A stretch of DNA of 64,000 nucleotides, from contig NZ_SOEB01000010.1 in the NCBI RefSeq assembly GCF_004365965.1, positions 62,001 through 126,000 of the forward strand, given 5' to 3'. The position numbers and the translations under genes are program-made. Below, one piece after another: positions 36,870 through 44,813 of the stretch. The stretch is from Rhodovulum visakhapatnamense. Lineage in GTDB: Bacteria; Pseudomonadota; Alphaproteobacteria; Rhodobacterales; Rhodobacteraceae. The notes under the pieces were generated by a model. The model searched no databases and was not told where the DNA came from. It saw only the letters and a program-made list of their open reading frames with translations. Positions within the stretch are counted from its first letter, which is position 1, and every line of letters starts with the position of its first letter.

Positions 36870-38234
36870 ATGGCGGCGATCGATGGCAGGATGGCACAGC
36901 GGCGGATCTGGGGCTGGTGGTTTTACGACTGGGCCAGCCAGCCCTATGCGACGCTTCTGCTGACCTTCATCTTCGCGCCCTATGTCAAGGATCTGCTGGG
37001 CGACGGCTCGGCGGCGCAGGCGGCCTGGGGCTACGGGGTCGGCGCGGCCGGGCTGATCGTCGCCCTGCTGGCCCCCTGTCTGGGCGCGGTCGCCGACCTG
37101 AACGGGCACCGGATGCCCTGGATCGCGCTGTTCTCGGTCTTCTATGTGTTGGGCGCGGCCGGGCTCTGGTTTGCCGATCCGACGGGGTTCAGCCTGCCTT
37201 TGATCCTGTGCTTCTTCGGGCTCGGGCTGGTCGGCATGGAATTCTCGGCGATCTTCGTCAATGCCATGCTGCCCGATCTGGGGCCGCGCGACGAGCTGGG
37301 GCGGATCTCGGGATCGGGCTGGGCCTTCGGCTATGTCGGCGGGCTGATCGCGCTGGTGCTCACGCTGGCCTTCTTTGCCGAGAACGAGGCCGGACGGACC
37401 CTGCTCGGGCGCGCGCCGGCCTTCGGGCTCGACCCGGAAACGCGCGAGGGCACCCGGTTCGTCGGGCCCTTCGTGGCGATCTGGTATGCGGTCTCGATGA
37501 TTCCGTTCTTTCTCTGGGTGCGCCTGCCGCAAAGCCCGCGCCGCGCGACGCTGCGCCAGGCGCTGGGCCAGGTCGGGCCCGAGCTTTCGGCGACGCTGCG
37601 ACGTCTGCCGAAGACGCCAAGCCTGTCGGCCTATCTGCTGTCCTCGATGGTCTACCGCGACGCGCTGAACGGGATGTATGTCTTTGGCGGCATCTACGCG
37701 GCGGGCGTGCTGGGCTGGTCTGTGGTCGATGTGGGCCTGTTCGGCATCCTCGCCGTGGTGACCGCGGCCCTCGTCGCCTGGCTGGGCGGCAAGGCCGACC
37801 GCCGCTTCGGGCCGAAACCGGTGATCCTCGTCTGCCTTGTCGCGCTGATCGCGGCGGCGGTGCTGGCGATCTCGATCTCGCGGACGACGGTTCTGTGGCT
37901 GCCGGTGGCGCCGGGCTCGACCCTGCCCGATCTGGCCTATTACCTGGTCGGCGCGGTGATCGGCGCGGCGGGCGGCGCGCTGCAAAGCGCGAGCCGCACG
38001 ATGATGGTGCGTCAGGCCAATCCGGCGCGGATGACCGAAAGCTTCGGGCTTTACGCGCTATCGGGCAAGGCCACCGCCTTTCTGGCGCCGATGTCGATCG
38101 GGCTGGTGACCGACCTGACCGGCTCGCAGCCCGCGGGCATTATCCCCCTGGTTGTGCTTTTCCTGCTGGGGCTCGGTCTGCTAGGCTTCGTCCGGGCAGA
38201 GGGCGAACGGGCGGATCGATGGCCAACACCCTGA
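36870..38234 (+). CDS. MFS transporter, UMF1 family
   Basis: A 454-residue polytopic protein (about 12 hydrophobic segments). It starts MAAIDGRMAQRRIWGWWFYDWASQPYATL, the characteristic N-terminus of the UMF1/Atg22-like MFS family, where WxWYDWAxxxY is strongly conserved. Substrate is not known; the relatives include vacuolar amino-acid effluxers. ATG 36870 is chosen for the conserved start. Its stop overlaps the start of mepA by 16 bp. Confidence 0.88.
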   Translation: MAAIDGRMAQRRIWGWWFYDWASQPYATLLLTFIFAPYVKDLLGDGSAAQAAWGYGVGAAGLIVALLAPCLGAVADLNGHRMPWIALFSVFYVLGAAGLWFADPTGFSLPLILCFFGLGLVGMEFSAIFVNAMLPDLGPRDELGRISGSGWAFGYVGGLIALVLTLAFFAENEAGRTLLGRAPAFGLDPETREGTRFVGPFVAIWYAVSMIPFFLWVRLPQSPRRATLRQALGQVGPELSATLRRLPKTPSLSAYLLSSMVYRDALNGMYVFGGIYAAGVLGWSVVDVGLFGILAVVTAALVAWLGGKADRRFGPKPVILVCLVALIAAAVLAISISRTTVLWLPVAPGSTLPDLAYYLVGAVIGAAGGALQSASRTMMVRQANPARMTESFGLYALSGKATAFLAPMSIGLVTDLTGSQPAGIIPLVVLFLLGLGLLGFVRAEGERADRWPTP

Positions 38235-39130
38235 GCGGAAAGATCCTGGCGCTGGCACTGGCGGTTGCGACCGCTCTGCCGGTCTCGGCGGCGCCGACGG
38301 CGGCCTCGCTGTTCGGGGCCGAGAAACGCGCCTCGCGGCAGGCGCCCGCGCCCATCGGCACCTACGCCAGGGGCTGCGGCGCCGGTATGGTGCAGCTGCC
38401 CGAGACCGGCCCGACCTGGCAGGCGATGCGGCTGTCGCGCAACCGCAACTGGGGCCAGCCCGAAATGATCGCCTTCATCCAGCGGCTGGGTGGCCACGCT
38501 GCCGCCATCGGCTGGAAGGGCATCTATGTCGGCGATATCAGCCAGCCCCGGGGCGGTCCGATGACCAGCGGGCATGCCTCGCATCAGATCGGGCTCGACG
38601 CCGATATCTGGATGTTGCCGCCCAGGCGGCTGACCCTGACCCGGGCCGAGCGGGAATCGATCTCGTCGATCTCGGTGCGCTCTGCCGACCAGCGCCGGGT
38701 GAACGGCAACTATACCGCCGCGCATGCAGCACTTTTGCGTGCCGCGGCGATGGACCCGGCGGTCGACCGGATCTTCGTCACCGCCCCGGTCAAGATCGAG
38801 ATGTGCAAGCATGCGACCCGGGCCGACCGCGCCTGGCTGCAGAAGATCCGCCCGCTTTACGGGCATGACACGCATTTTCACGTGCGTTTGAAATGTCCGC
38901 CCGGCGCGCGCAGTTGCGAGACCCAGCGGCCCACGGTAGCGGAGCTGTCGAAGGGCGGGGATGGCTGCGACGAGACGCTGACATGGTGGGTGACCGACTA
39001 TCTCGATCCGCCGAAGAAGGCGGCCCGGCCCGCGCAACCGGCCAAGCCCCAGCCCAGAAAGCGGGGCGCGCGCGAGTTCACCATGACCGACCTGCCCCGC
39101 GAATGCCGCGCCGTGCTGGCCTCGGACTGA
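38219..39130 (+). CDS. mepA: Penicillin-insensitive murein endopeptidase MepA
   Basis: A 303-residue periplasmic LAS-type metallopeptidase that cleaves cross-linked peptidoglycan. It has a signal peptide (NTLSGKILALALAVATALPVSA), zinc motifs SGHASHQIGLDADIWM and DTHFHVRLKCP, and conserved Cys residues. ATG 38219 lies inside the end of the MFS gene, implying coupling. The 3' end overlaps the next gene by 28 bp. The C-terminal ~40 residues are Pro/Lys/Ala-rich then basic. Confidence 0.93.
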   Translation: MANTLSGKILALALAVATALPVSAAPTAASLFGAEKRASRQAPAPIGTYARGCGAGMVQLPETGPTWQAMRLSRNRNWGQPEMIAFIQRLGGHAAAIGWKGIYVGDISQPRGGPMTSGHASHQIGLDADIWMLPPRRLTLTRAERESISSISVRSADQRRVNGNYTAAHAALLRAAAMDPAVDRIFVTAPVKIEMCKHATRADRAWLQKIRPLYGHDTHFHVRLKCPPGARSCETQRPTVAELSKGGDGCDETLTWWVTDYLDPPKKAARPAQPAKPQPRKRGAREFTMTDLPRECRAVLASD

Positions 39131-40020
39131 GCCTCGCCGCCGGTCTTCTGGCCTTGGGCGCGACGGCCCTGTCGCCGCGCGCCGCCCCCGGAACGCGGGC
39201 CGAACTGGTCGCCGAGCTGGCCATCGCCAAGACCGCCGCGACGCAGGGGCTTTCGGGGCTCGAGCTTTCGGCCGATGGCACAAGCAGCCGTCTGGTCGCC
39301 GACCGGGGCTGGCGGCTGGATGTCACCATCGCCCGCAGGGACGAGATCCCCGTCGCACTGCGGGTCTCGGCGCCGCATCCCCTGACCGGCCCGGACGGGC
39401 GCCCGCTGGAAGGACGGGCCGAGACCGATGCCGAGGCGCTGGCCCTGGCGCCAGACGGCACGCTTTACGTGGCCTTCGAGGGCGATCACCGGATCCTGCG
39501 CTGGGCGCCGGGCGCGGTGCGCCCCGAGGCGCTGGACCCGCCGCCCGACGCCGCCGCCTATCCCGAGAATGGCGGGATCGAGGCGCTGGCGCTGGGCCCG
39601 GACGGCGCGCTTTACGCCATTCCCGAACGCTGGACGGAGGACGGCGCGATCCCGGTCCACCGCCATGACGCCCGGGGCTGGACCCGCGCCGCCAGCTTGC
39701 TGCCACAGGGGCGGTTTCACCCCTCAGGCGCGGATTTCGGCCCCGACGGGCAGCTTTATCTTCTGGAACGCGCCTTCGACGGGCCGTTCGGCTTTCGCAG
39801 CCGGGTCCGGCGCATCGCGCTGGGACCCGACGGCGCGACCGAAGACAGCGTCCTGCTGGAAACCGGGTCGGGCCGGCACGGCAATCTGGAAGGGCTGGCG
39901 GTCTGGCGCGACAAGGCCGGGGCGATCCGGCTGAGCCTGGTCAGCGACGACAACGGGCTGGCGATCCAGCGCAACCAGTTCGTCGAATACCGGGTTGTCA
40001 GCGGCGCGGCGGGGCTGTAG
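39103..40020 (+). CDS. Secreted phytase-esterase-like beta-propeller protein
   Basis: A 305-residue protein with a signal peptide (MPRRAGLGLSLAAGLLALGA) and the 'esterase-like activity of phytase' domain, marked by repeated short strands: LSGLELSADG, DAEALALAPDGTLYVAFEG, GIEALALGPDGALYAIPE, HPSGADFGPDGQLYLLER and HGNLEGLAVW. Likely periplasmic and able to bind metal or phosphate esters; activity unproven. ATG 39103 gives the signal peptide and overlaps mepA by 28 bp in another frame. Confidence 0.82.
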   Translation: MPRRAGLGLSLAAGLLALGATALSPRAAPGTRAELVAELAIAKTAATQGLSGLELSADGTSSRLVADRGWRLDVTIARRDEIPVALRVSAPHPLTGPDGRPLEGRAETDAEALALAPDGTLYVAFEGDHRILRWAPGAVRPEALDPPPDAAAYPENGGIEALALGPDGALYAIPERWTEDGAIPVHRHDARGWTRAASLLPQGRFHPSGADFGPDGQLYLLERAFDGPFGFRSRVRRIALGPDGATEDSVLLETGSGRHGNLEGLAVWRDKAGAIRLSLVSDDNGLAIQRNQFVEYRVVSGAAGL

Positions 40021-40089
40021 GAAACCGCGTCCGCCGGGCGTCCCGCGCGGACCAAGTCTCCGCGACCTTGCCAAAACGGAACCCGCAGC

Positions 40090-40710
40090 ATGACCCGTCT
40101 TCTTCCCGGCATCCTTGCCATGGCCGCCATCGTCGTGGCCTCGAATATCCTCGTCCAGGTGCTGTTCGGCCAATGGCTGACGCTGGGCGCCTTCACCTAT
40201 CCGCTGGCCTTTCTCGTGACCGACGTGATGAACCGCGTCTATGGCGTGGCCGCCGCCCGCCGCGTGGTCCTGGCGGGCTTCGTGGTGGGGGTGATCTGCT
40301 CCTTCATCGGCACCCAGATCCAGGGCGAGTTCGGCCCGATCGTCACCCTGCGCATCGTCATGGGGTCAGGCCTGGCCTTCCTCTGCGCGCAACTGCTGGA
40401 CGTGGCGGTGTTCGACCGGCTGCGCGCGGGCCGCTGGTGGCGGGCGCCGCTGGCCTCGACCCTGATCGGGTCGAGCGTCGATACGCTGGTCTTCTTCAGC
40501 GTCGCGTTTTCCGGAACGCTCAGCATGCTGGAGCCCGCCAATGACGTGTCCTGGGCGGGTGAGATGCTGCCGCTTCTGGGGGTCGGACCGCAGGTGCCGC
40601 TGTGGGTTTCGCTGGCGCTGGCGGATTGGTGCGTGAAACTTGCCCTCGCCTTGATCGCGCTTGTGCCATTTCGCTTAATTGTTAGGCGTATGACCGCACA
40701 GCTTGCGTGA
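40090..40710 (+). CDS. Queuosine precursor transporter (YhhQ/QPTR)
   Basis: A 206-residue inner-membrane protein with about six hydrophobic helices and the family motif YPLAFLVTDVMNRVYG, plus ADWCVKLALALIALVP near the end. It imports preQ0/preQ1 for queuosine tRNA modification. ATG 40090 is 69 bp after the previous stop; that gap was checked for a preQ1 riboswitch and nothing convincing was seen. Downstream is the unusual RNA-like interval. Confidence 0.88.
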   Translation: MTRLLPGILAMAAIVVASNILVQVLFGQWLTLGAFTYPLAFLVTDVMNRVYGVAAARRVVLAGFVVGVICSFIGTQIQGEFGPIVTLRIVMGSGLAFLCAQLLDVAVFDRLRAGRWWRAPLASTLIGSSVDTLVFFSVAFSGTLSMLEPANDVSWAGEMLPLLGVGPQVPLWVSLALADWCVKLALALIALVPFRLIVRRMTAQLA

Positions 40711-40779
40711 ATTAACTGGACTTATACCAGATCTGTGGCAGGCTGAACTCAACGGCAACAGCAGAAAGGAGGTGGTCCA

Positions 40780-40836
40780 GTGTCTAGAGTGATATTGGAG
40801 AAGGGTCTTGGAACAGTCAGGGGGGCCGTGGTCTGA
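40780..40836 (+). CDS. 18-codon GTG mini-ORF behind an extreme Shine-Dalgarno
   Basis: A GTG at 40780 lies 6 bases after AGGAGGT; the whole stretch 40763-40778 pairs with the 3' end of 16S rRNA (16 positions, one G-U). The frame reads VSRVILEKGLGTVRGAVV and stops at TGA 40834-40836. It uses AGA, ATA, TTG, AGG, CTT, GGA and ACA, rare in this GC-rich window, so it is either a leader-type peptide or not translated at all. In the folded RNA the Shine-Dalgarno is sequestered. Confidence 0.35.
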   Translation: MSRVILEKGLGTVRGAVV

Positions 40837-40905
40837 GGGCAATCCCTGAGACTGAAATCTTCTGATTGGGCCCACGCTCTAACCGGGCCATCTCCGTAGC
40901 TCTCG

Positions 40906-40930
40906 GGGCCGTTCGCAAGAACGGCCCTTT
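40906..40930 (+). terminator. Intrinsic terminator of the RNA candidate
   Basis: Perfect 9-bp stem GGGCCGTTC/GAACGGCCC with a stable GCAA tetraloop, then TTTCCGTTT. It separates the RNA candidate from arfB. Confidence 0.8.
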
Positions 40931-41014
40931 CCGTTTCGTCCTCTCGGCCCATGATGGGGCAGGCCGGGGCCGTCATGCTCTTGCGTCCTGCGACCACCGC
41001 GATAGGGTCCCCCC

Positions 41015-41437
41015 ATGCTGCGCATCACCGATACTGTCGCCCTTGCGGACTGGGAACTGACCGAGGTGTTCTCGCGCTCCTCCGGCCCCGGCGGGCAGAA
41101 CGTCAACAAGGTCTCGACCGCGGTCGATCTGAGATTCGAGGCCGAGCGGTCTCCGAACCTGCCCGGCCCGGTCAAGGCGCGTCTGAAACGGCTGGCGGGG
41201 CGGCGCTGGACCCAGGATGGCGCGGTGCTGATCCGGGTCGAAGAGACCCGCAGCCAAGCCCGCAACCGCGAGATTGCCCGCGAGCGGCTGGCCGAGCTGA
41301 TCCGGAAGGCGCTGGAAAAGCCCAAACGGCGGGTGCCGACCCGGCCCACGCTGGGGTCGCAACGTCGGCGGCTTGCGGCCAAGAAGGAACGCGGCGCGGT
41401 CAAGGCGCTGCGCGGTACCATTGCACCGGACGACTGA
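41015..41437 (+). CDS. arfB: Alternative ribosome-rescue factor B (peptidyl-tRNA hydrolase ArfB)
   Basis: A 140-residue release-factor-like protein with the catalytic GGQ in RSSGPGGQNVNKVST and a basic C-terminal tail (KPKRRVPTRPT ... RLAAKKERGAVKALRG) that inserts into the empty mRNA channel of stalled ribosomes. It releases nascent chains when mRNA lacks a stop codon. Length and both domains match ArfB/YaeJ. ATG 41015 is 84 bp after the terminator of the RNA candidate. Confidence 0.93.
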   Translation: MLRITDTVALADWELTEVFSRSSGPGGQNVNKVSTAVDLRFEAERSPNLPGPVKARLKRLAGRRWTQDGAVLIRVEETRSQARNREIARERLAELIRKALEKPKRRVPTRPTLGSQRRRLAAKKERGAVKALRGTIAPDD

Positions 41438-41467
41438 GCTACGTCCCGGCTGTGATGCGGCTTGGTC

Positions 41468-41755
41468 TCAGTCTACCGGATTGCACCGGTACTTCCGGGC
41501 CGGATTGGTCTCTGCCGCCCGGCTTGCGATTTCAGCGCACGCGGCGGCGTCGCCGGGGTCCGCGACTCCGAAAATGAGGGCAAGCTTCTCCCAGTGTCCG
41601 AATACGTTCTGCATCTCCAGCCAGCACCCTCCGTCGGTCAGAGGACTGGTTCGGGCAAACGCGATGAGCGCGCCGAGGTCGTCTTCCTGGTCGTCTGCCG
41701 GCGCAGGCAGTGCCTGAAGGAAGATCAGGGCTATAAGTCCAGCGTGAATTCTCAT
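41468..41755 (-). CDS. Small secreted Cys-containing hypothetical protein
   Basis: A 95-residue protein with a clear signal peptide (MRIHAGLIALIFLQALPAPA) followed by an acidic mature start (DDQEDD) and three Cys (in GGCWLEM, AAACAEI and KYRCNPV). The ribosome site GAGGAGG stands ahead of the ATG. I do not recognise the family. Base composition is less GC-rich than most neighbours. It lies convergent to arfB (30-bp gap) and 80 bp from the serB end. Confidence 0.65.
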   Translation of the reverse strand: MRIHAGLIALIFLQALPAPADDQEDDLGALIAFARTSPLTDGGCWLEMQNVFGHWEKLALIFGVADPGDAAACAEIASRAAETNPARKYRCNPVD

Positions 41756-41835
41756 TCTTGGCCTCCTCTTCCTATGCCTTTCTAGCCGGATTCGGATGGC
41801 TTATGCCGGAGTTGGTATTGGACGGTCCGAGGGAG

Positions 41836-42711
41836 TTAGGAAACGAACTCGTCCCGGGCGTAGCCCTGCAGGTACAGCAGCGCGGTCAGGTCGCCGTGAT
41901 TGACCCGAAGCTCGCATTGGGCCGCGACCGAGGGCTTGGCATGCAGCGCGACGCCCGCGCCCGCCAGCCCCAGCATGCCCAGATCGTTCGCCCCGTCGCC
42001 GACGGCCAGCGCGTCCTCCAGCCCGATCCCAAGCCGGGCCGTGACCTCGCGCAGCGCCTCGACCTTGGCCTCGCGCCCCAGAATCGGCTCGGCCACGGTG
42101 CCGGTCAGGTGCCCGTCCTCGATCAGCAGTGTGTTGGCGCGGTACTCGTCGAAACCGAGCGCGGCTCCGACCTTCGAAGCGAAATTGGTGAAGCCGCCCG
42201 AAACCAGCAGCGCATAAGCGCCGTTGGCCTTCATCGTGGCGACCAGCACATGGCCGCCCGGCATGAAGGTGATCCGCTCGGCCAGCACCTTGTCGATGAC
42301 GCGCGCATCGAGCCCCTTGAGCAACCCGACCCGTTCGCGCAGCGCGCCGTGGAAATCGAGCTCGCCATTCATCGCCCGCGCGGTGATCTCGGCCACGCGC
42401 GGCCCGACCCCCGCCTCGGCGGCCAGTTCGTCGATGCATTCCTGCTGGATCATGGTCGAATCCATGTCCGCGATCAGCAGCCGCTTGCGGCGGCCCTCGG
42501 CGGGCTGGGCCACAAGGTCGATCCCCAGCCCCTGCAGGTCGGCCCAGACCTCGCGGAAATTGCCGGGCAGCGCCGCGACGGCAAACTCGGCGGCAATGCC
42601 GGGGGCCAGCCAGATCGCCTCGCCGCCGCCCCAGGCATCCCGAAGCGATTCGACGGTGCCGCGGTCGAGGGACGCGCGCGCGGGGTTGGTCAGAAGCGTG
42701 ACGACAGGCAT
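41836..42711 (-). CDS. serB: Phosphoserine phosphatase
   Basis: A 291-residue HAD-family phosphatase catalysing the last step of serine synthesis. Motif I is LIADMDSTMIQQECIDE with the nucleophile Asp, motif II VSGGFTNFA and motif III VGDGANDLGML. The first ~75 residues form a degenerate ACT-like N-terminal domain, as in proteobacterial SerB. A single gene; the 80-bp gap downstream and 110-bp gap upstream hold nothing identifiable. Confidence 0.95.
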   Translation of the reverse strand: MPVVTLLTNPARASLDRGTVESLRDAWGGGEAIWLAPGIAAEFAVAALPGNFREVWADLQGLGIDLVAQPAEGRRKRLLIADMDSTMIQQECIDELAAEAGVGPRVAEITARAMNGELDFHGALRERVGLLKGLDARVIDKVLAERITFMPGGHVLVATMKANGAYALLVSGGFTNFASKVGAALGFDEYRANTLLIEDGHLTGTVAEPILGREAKVEALREVTARLGIGLEDALAVGDGANDLGMLGLAGAGVALHAKPSVAAQCELRVNHGDLTALLYLQGYARDEFVS

Positions 42712-42821
42712 GGGGCAGGTTCCGATCGGCTGCTGGGCGCCGCAAAAGCGCGGTCGCGGGCCGGAATAGCCCAGCTCCGGGTCGTGCGCCAGAGCGGCGG
42801 GGGCGCACCCGGCATCGCCGA

Positions 42822-43472
42822 TCAGGTCGCGAGGAACTTCAGCCCCTGGGTCACGTCGGTGCGCACCGCCAGCTGCAGCGCGGGTTCGTCCCCGACCCGA
42901 AGCGCGGCGAGGATCATCCGGTGATGCTGCGGCGGCTCGGTCCGGCCGAGGCGTCCGTAGAACGACCGCATCGTCGGGCCAAGCTGCAGCCAGACCGTCT
43001 CGGCGATGGCCAGCATCGCGGGGGCCTGGGCGCGCAGGTAAAGCGCGCGGTGAAATTCCAGGTTCTTCTGGATATAGGCGACCGCATCGCCCCGTGCGAC
43101 GACCTCGCCGATTTCGGCATTGATCTTCTGCATCCGCTCGATCAGCGCGAAATGCGCGCGGGGCAGGGCGCGGCTGGCCAGTTCGGGTTCCAGCAACCCG
43201 CGCAGCGAGGCCAGTTCCTCCAGCCGCTCGTTCGACAGCTCGGGTGTCGAGACCCGGCCCGACGAGGACAGCGTCAGCGCGCCCTCGGCCACGAGCCGCC
43301 GCACCGCCTCGCGGGCAGGGGTCATCGACACGCCAAAGCTCTTGCCGATCCCCCTCAGCGTCAGGGGCGCGCCGGGGGCCAGTTCGCCATGCATGATCTG
43401 GGTCCGGAGCGTGCGGTAAAGACGCTCATGGGCCGCAGAGACGGTCTCGCCGGGGCGGGTCTGGATCAGCAT
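42822..43472 (-). CDS. GntR-family regulator, FCD (FadR-like) subfamily
   Basis: A 216-residue transcription factor. The N-terminal winged helix shows SAAHERLYRTLRTQIMHGEL and FGVSMTPAREAVRRLVAEG; the C-terminal all-helical FCD ligand domain follows, with acidic/His metal-site candidates (LEFHRALY). The effector and targets are unknown; no catabolic gene is adjacent in the same direction. It starts 33 bp from the end of the metallopeptidase gene. Confidence 0.9.
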   Translation of the reverse strand: MLIQTRPGETVSAAHERLYRTLRTQIMHGELAPGAPLTLRGIGKSFGVSMTPAREAVRRLVAEGALTLSSSGRVSTPELSNERLEELASLRGLLEPELASRALPRAHFALIERMQKINAEIGEVVARGDAVAYIQKNLEFHRALYLRAQAPAMLAIAETVWLQLGPTMRSFYGRLGRTEPPQHHRMILAALRVGDEPALQLAVRTDVTQGLKFLAT

Positions 43473-43505
43473 GGGGGCGATAGTGCTGCCGCGCGGGGCC
43501 GGGCG

Positions 43506-44198
43506 TCAATCGCCGAAACGCACACGGTGAAGCGCCGCGCCATTGGCCCTCAGCCAGGCGCGGGGCGCTTCATAGCCCGGCATCAGCCGCGCGACCACGG
43601 CCCAGAAGGCGGGCGAGTGGTTCATCTCGACCAGATGCGCCACCTCATGGGCCGCGACATAGTCCAGCACCTCGGGCGGGGCCATGATCAGCCGCCAGGC
43701 GAACATCAGATCGCCCCGCGAGGAACAGGACCCCCAGCGCGACCGGGCGTCGCGAAGCGTGAGCCGCCGGTAGGACAGCCCCAGCGCGGCGGTATAGCCG
43801 TCGGCCGCCGCCGCCAGACGCGCCCGCGCCCGGGTCTTCAGGAAGGCCTGCACCCGGGCGGGCACCTCGGCCGCGGGGCCGGGCACGGCCAGCGTCCCCT
43901 CGTGCAGCCGCGGCGCCCGGCCGCTGCCGGGCACCAGCGCCAGCGCGCGGCCCTCGTAGGGCACCGTGCCGCCCGCGCGCACCACCTGATCCTCGGGCCG
44001 CGCCGACAGGTGCCGGCGGATCCAGGCTTCCTTCTCGCGGACGAAGGCCAGCCCGTCGGCCTCGGGCGCGCGCTGCGGCAGGGTCAGCGTCACCCGTCCG
44101 TCAAGCTGCGAGACGCGCAGGGAATAGCGCCGCGCCCGCGCCGAACGGCGCAGCGTGACCTCGAGCGGCGGATCGCCGGGAATGCGGGTGATGCTCAT
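43506..44198 (-). CDS. M48-like / YgjP zinc metallopeptidase (DUF45)
   Basis: A 230-residue protein of the DUF45 (YgjP/SprT-like) family, with the zinc motif AAHEVAHLVEMNH (HExxH) and the preceding RWGSCSSRGDLMFAWRL block. Predicted cytoplasmic; substrate unknown. ATG 44198 is preferred because GAGGCAG lies ahead, although an upstream in-frame ATG at 44249 is possible. It diverges from the TIGR02300-type gene. Confidence 0.85.
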   Translation of the reverse strand: MSITRIPGDPPLEVTLRRSARARRYSLRVSQLDGRVTLTLPQRAPEADGLAFVREKEAWIRRHLSARPEDQVVRAGGTVPYEGRALALVPGSGRAPRLHEGTLAVPGPAAEVPARVQAFLKTRARARLAAAADGYTAALGLSYRRLTLRDARSRWGSCSSRGDLMFAWRLIMAPPEVLDYVAAHEVAHLVEMNHSPAFWAVVARLMPGYEAPRAWLRANGAALHRVRFGD

Positions 44199-44311
44199 CT
44201 CTGCCTCGTCTTTTCCTGCGAGCATATCAGCCGAAAAGGGCTTTGACACGTGGGGGGACTTATGGCACGTGGCTGCAACCGCAAAGCCGTGACCCCTGTG
44301 AGAGGATGCCC

Positions 44312-44647
44312 ATGCCCAAGGAAGAATGGGGCGTTAAGCGCGTTTGCCCGCACTGCTCTACCCGATTTTACGATCTTCAGCGCGACCCGATGACCTGCCC
44401 CTCCTGCGGTCACAGCTTTTCCGCGGAAAGCCTGACCACCGGCAAGCACCGCACGCTGATCGCCGAAAAGGCCGCGCCCGCCAAGGCGCGCGATGAAGAC
44501 ATCGACACCGATGACGACATCATCGATGACGAGGACGACAGCACCGATGTCGATCTGGGCGACGATGTGCTCGAGGACGACGACGACGACAACGTCTCGC
44601 TCGACGATATCGCCGACATGTCCTCCGAGGACGACGACGAGACCTGA
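44312..44647 (+). CDS. TIGR02300-type zinc-ribbon protein with acidic tail
   Basis: A 111-residue alphaproteobacterial protein: N-terminal MPKEEWGVKRVCPHC, a two-CXXC ribbon (CPHC and CPSC) around RFYDLQRDP, then a strongly acidic Asp/Glu tail from about residue 60 to the end. Function unknown; the FYDL-x-P block identifies the family. ATG 44312 is preferred over 44306 on family length, with GAGAGGAT as ribosome site. Confidence 0.85.
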   Translation: MPKEEWGVKRVCPHCSTRFYDLQRDPMTCPSCGHSFSAESLTTGKHRTLIAEKAAPAKARDEDIDTDDDIIDDEDDSTDVDLGDDVLEDDDDDNVSLDDIADMSSEDDDET

Positions 44648-44653
44648 TCCTTC

Positions 44654-44685
44654 GGCCGGGCGGCCCTGCGGGGCCCCGCCCGGCC
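44654..44685. terminator. Strong GC stem between convergent genes
   Basis: GGCCGGGCGG (44654-44663) pairs perfectly with CCGCCCGGCC (44676-44685). It begins 7 bp after the TIGR02300-type stop, in the 166-bp convergent gap. No T tract, so termination is only inferred. The rest of the gap holds no gene. Confidence 0.4.
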
Positions 44686-44813
44686 CGCCGGAACGGGCAG
44701 GGGCCGCGGGCCGGGCGACGGAACCGTCCGGCAGGCATTGCCTGCACCGGACCATTCCGCCCCCGAAATCCCTGCGCCGCCGGACCTGAGGGGCCTCCCG
44801 AGGCGCCGGGCGG

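Larger units (their letters stand above)
40763..40930 (+). ncRNA. Candidate structured small RNA with 16S-tail complementarity
   Basis: The 5' arm GGAGGTGGTCC (40768-40778) pairs fully with GGGCCATCTCC (40885-40895; 11 bp, two G-U). Next, TAGAGTG (40785-40791) pairs with CACGCTCTA bases 40875-40881; CAGTCAG (40814-40820) with 40862-40868; and GTCTGAGGG with CCCTGAGAC (40831-40839/40844-40852, one mismatch, CAAT loop). Between the lower and upper stems is a large asymmetric bubble (40792-40813). The result is one long rod, as in 6S RNA, followed by a terminator. I do not recognise an Rfam family with certainty. The 5' end is unknown. Confidence 0.5.
40711..41014 (+). other. Gene-poor interval with structured RNA candidate
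   Basis: 304 bp between the queuosine transporter and arfB. It contains AT-richer DNA at its left end (40670-40735, likely promoter zone), a strong extended Shine-Dalgarno and mini-ORF, a rod-like pairing pattern and an intrinsic terminator (described separately). 40931-41014 carries nothing else that I can identify except the arfB leader. Confidence 0.6.

Noticed and set aside
40021-40089. A preQ1 riboswitch ahead of the queuosine precursor transporter
   Set aside because: The 69-bp gap is GC-rich with no H-type pseudoknot pattern or A-rich tail.
40711-41014. tRNA or tmRNA in the gene-poor interval
   Set aside because: No cloverleaf, T-loop sequence or CCA end; the pairing forms a single rod.
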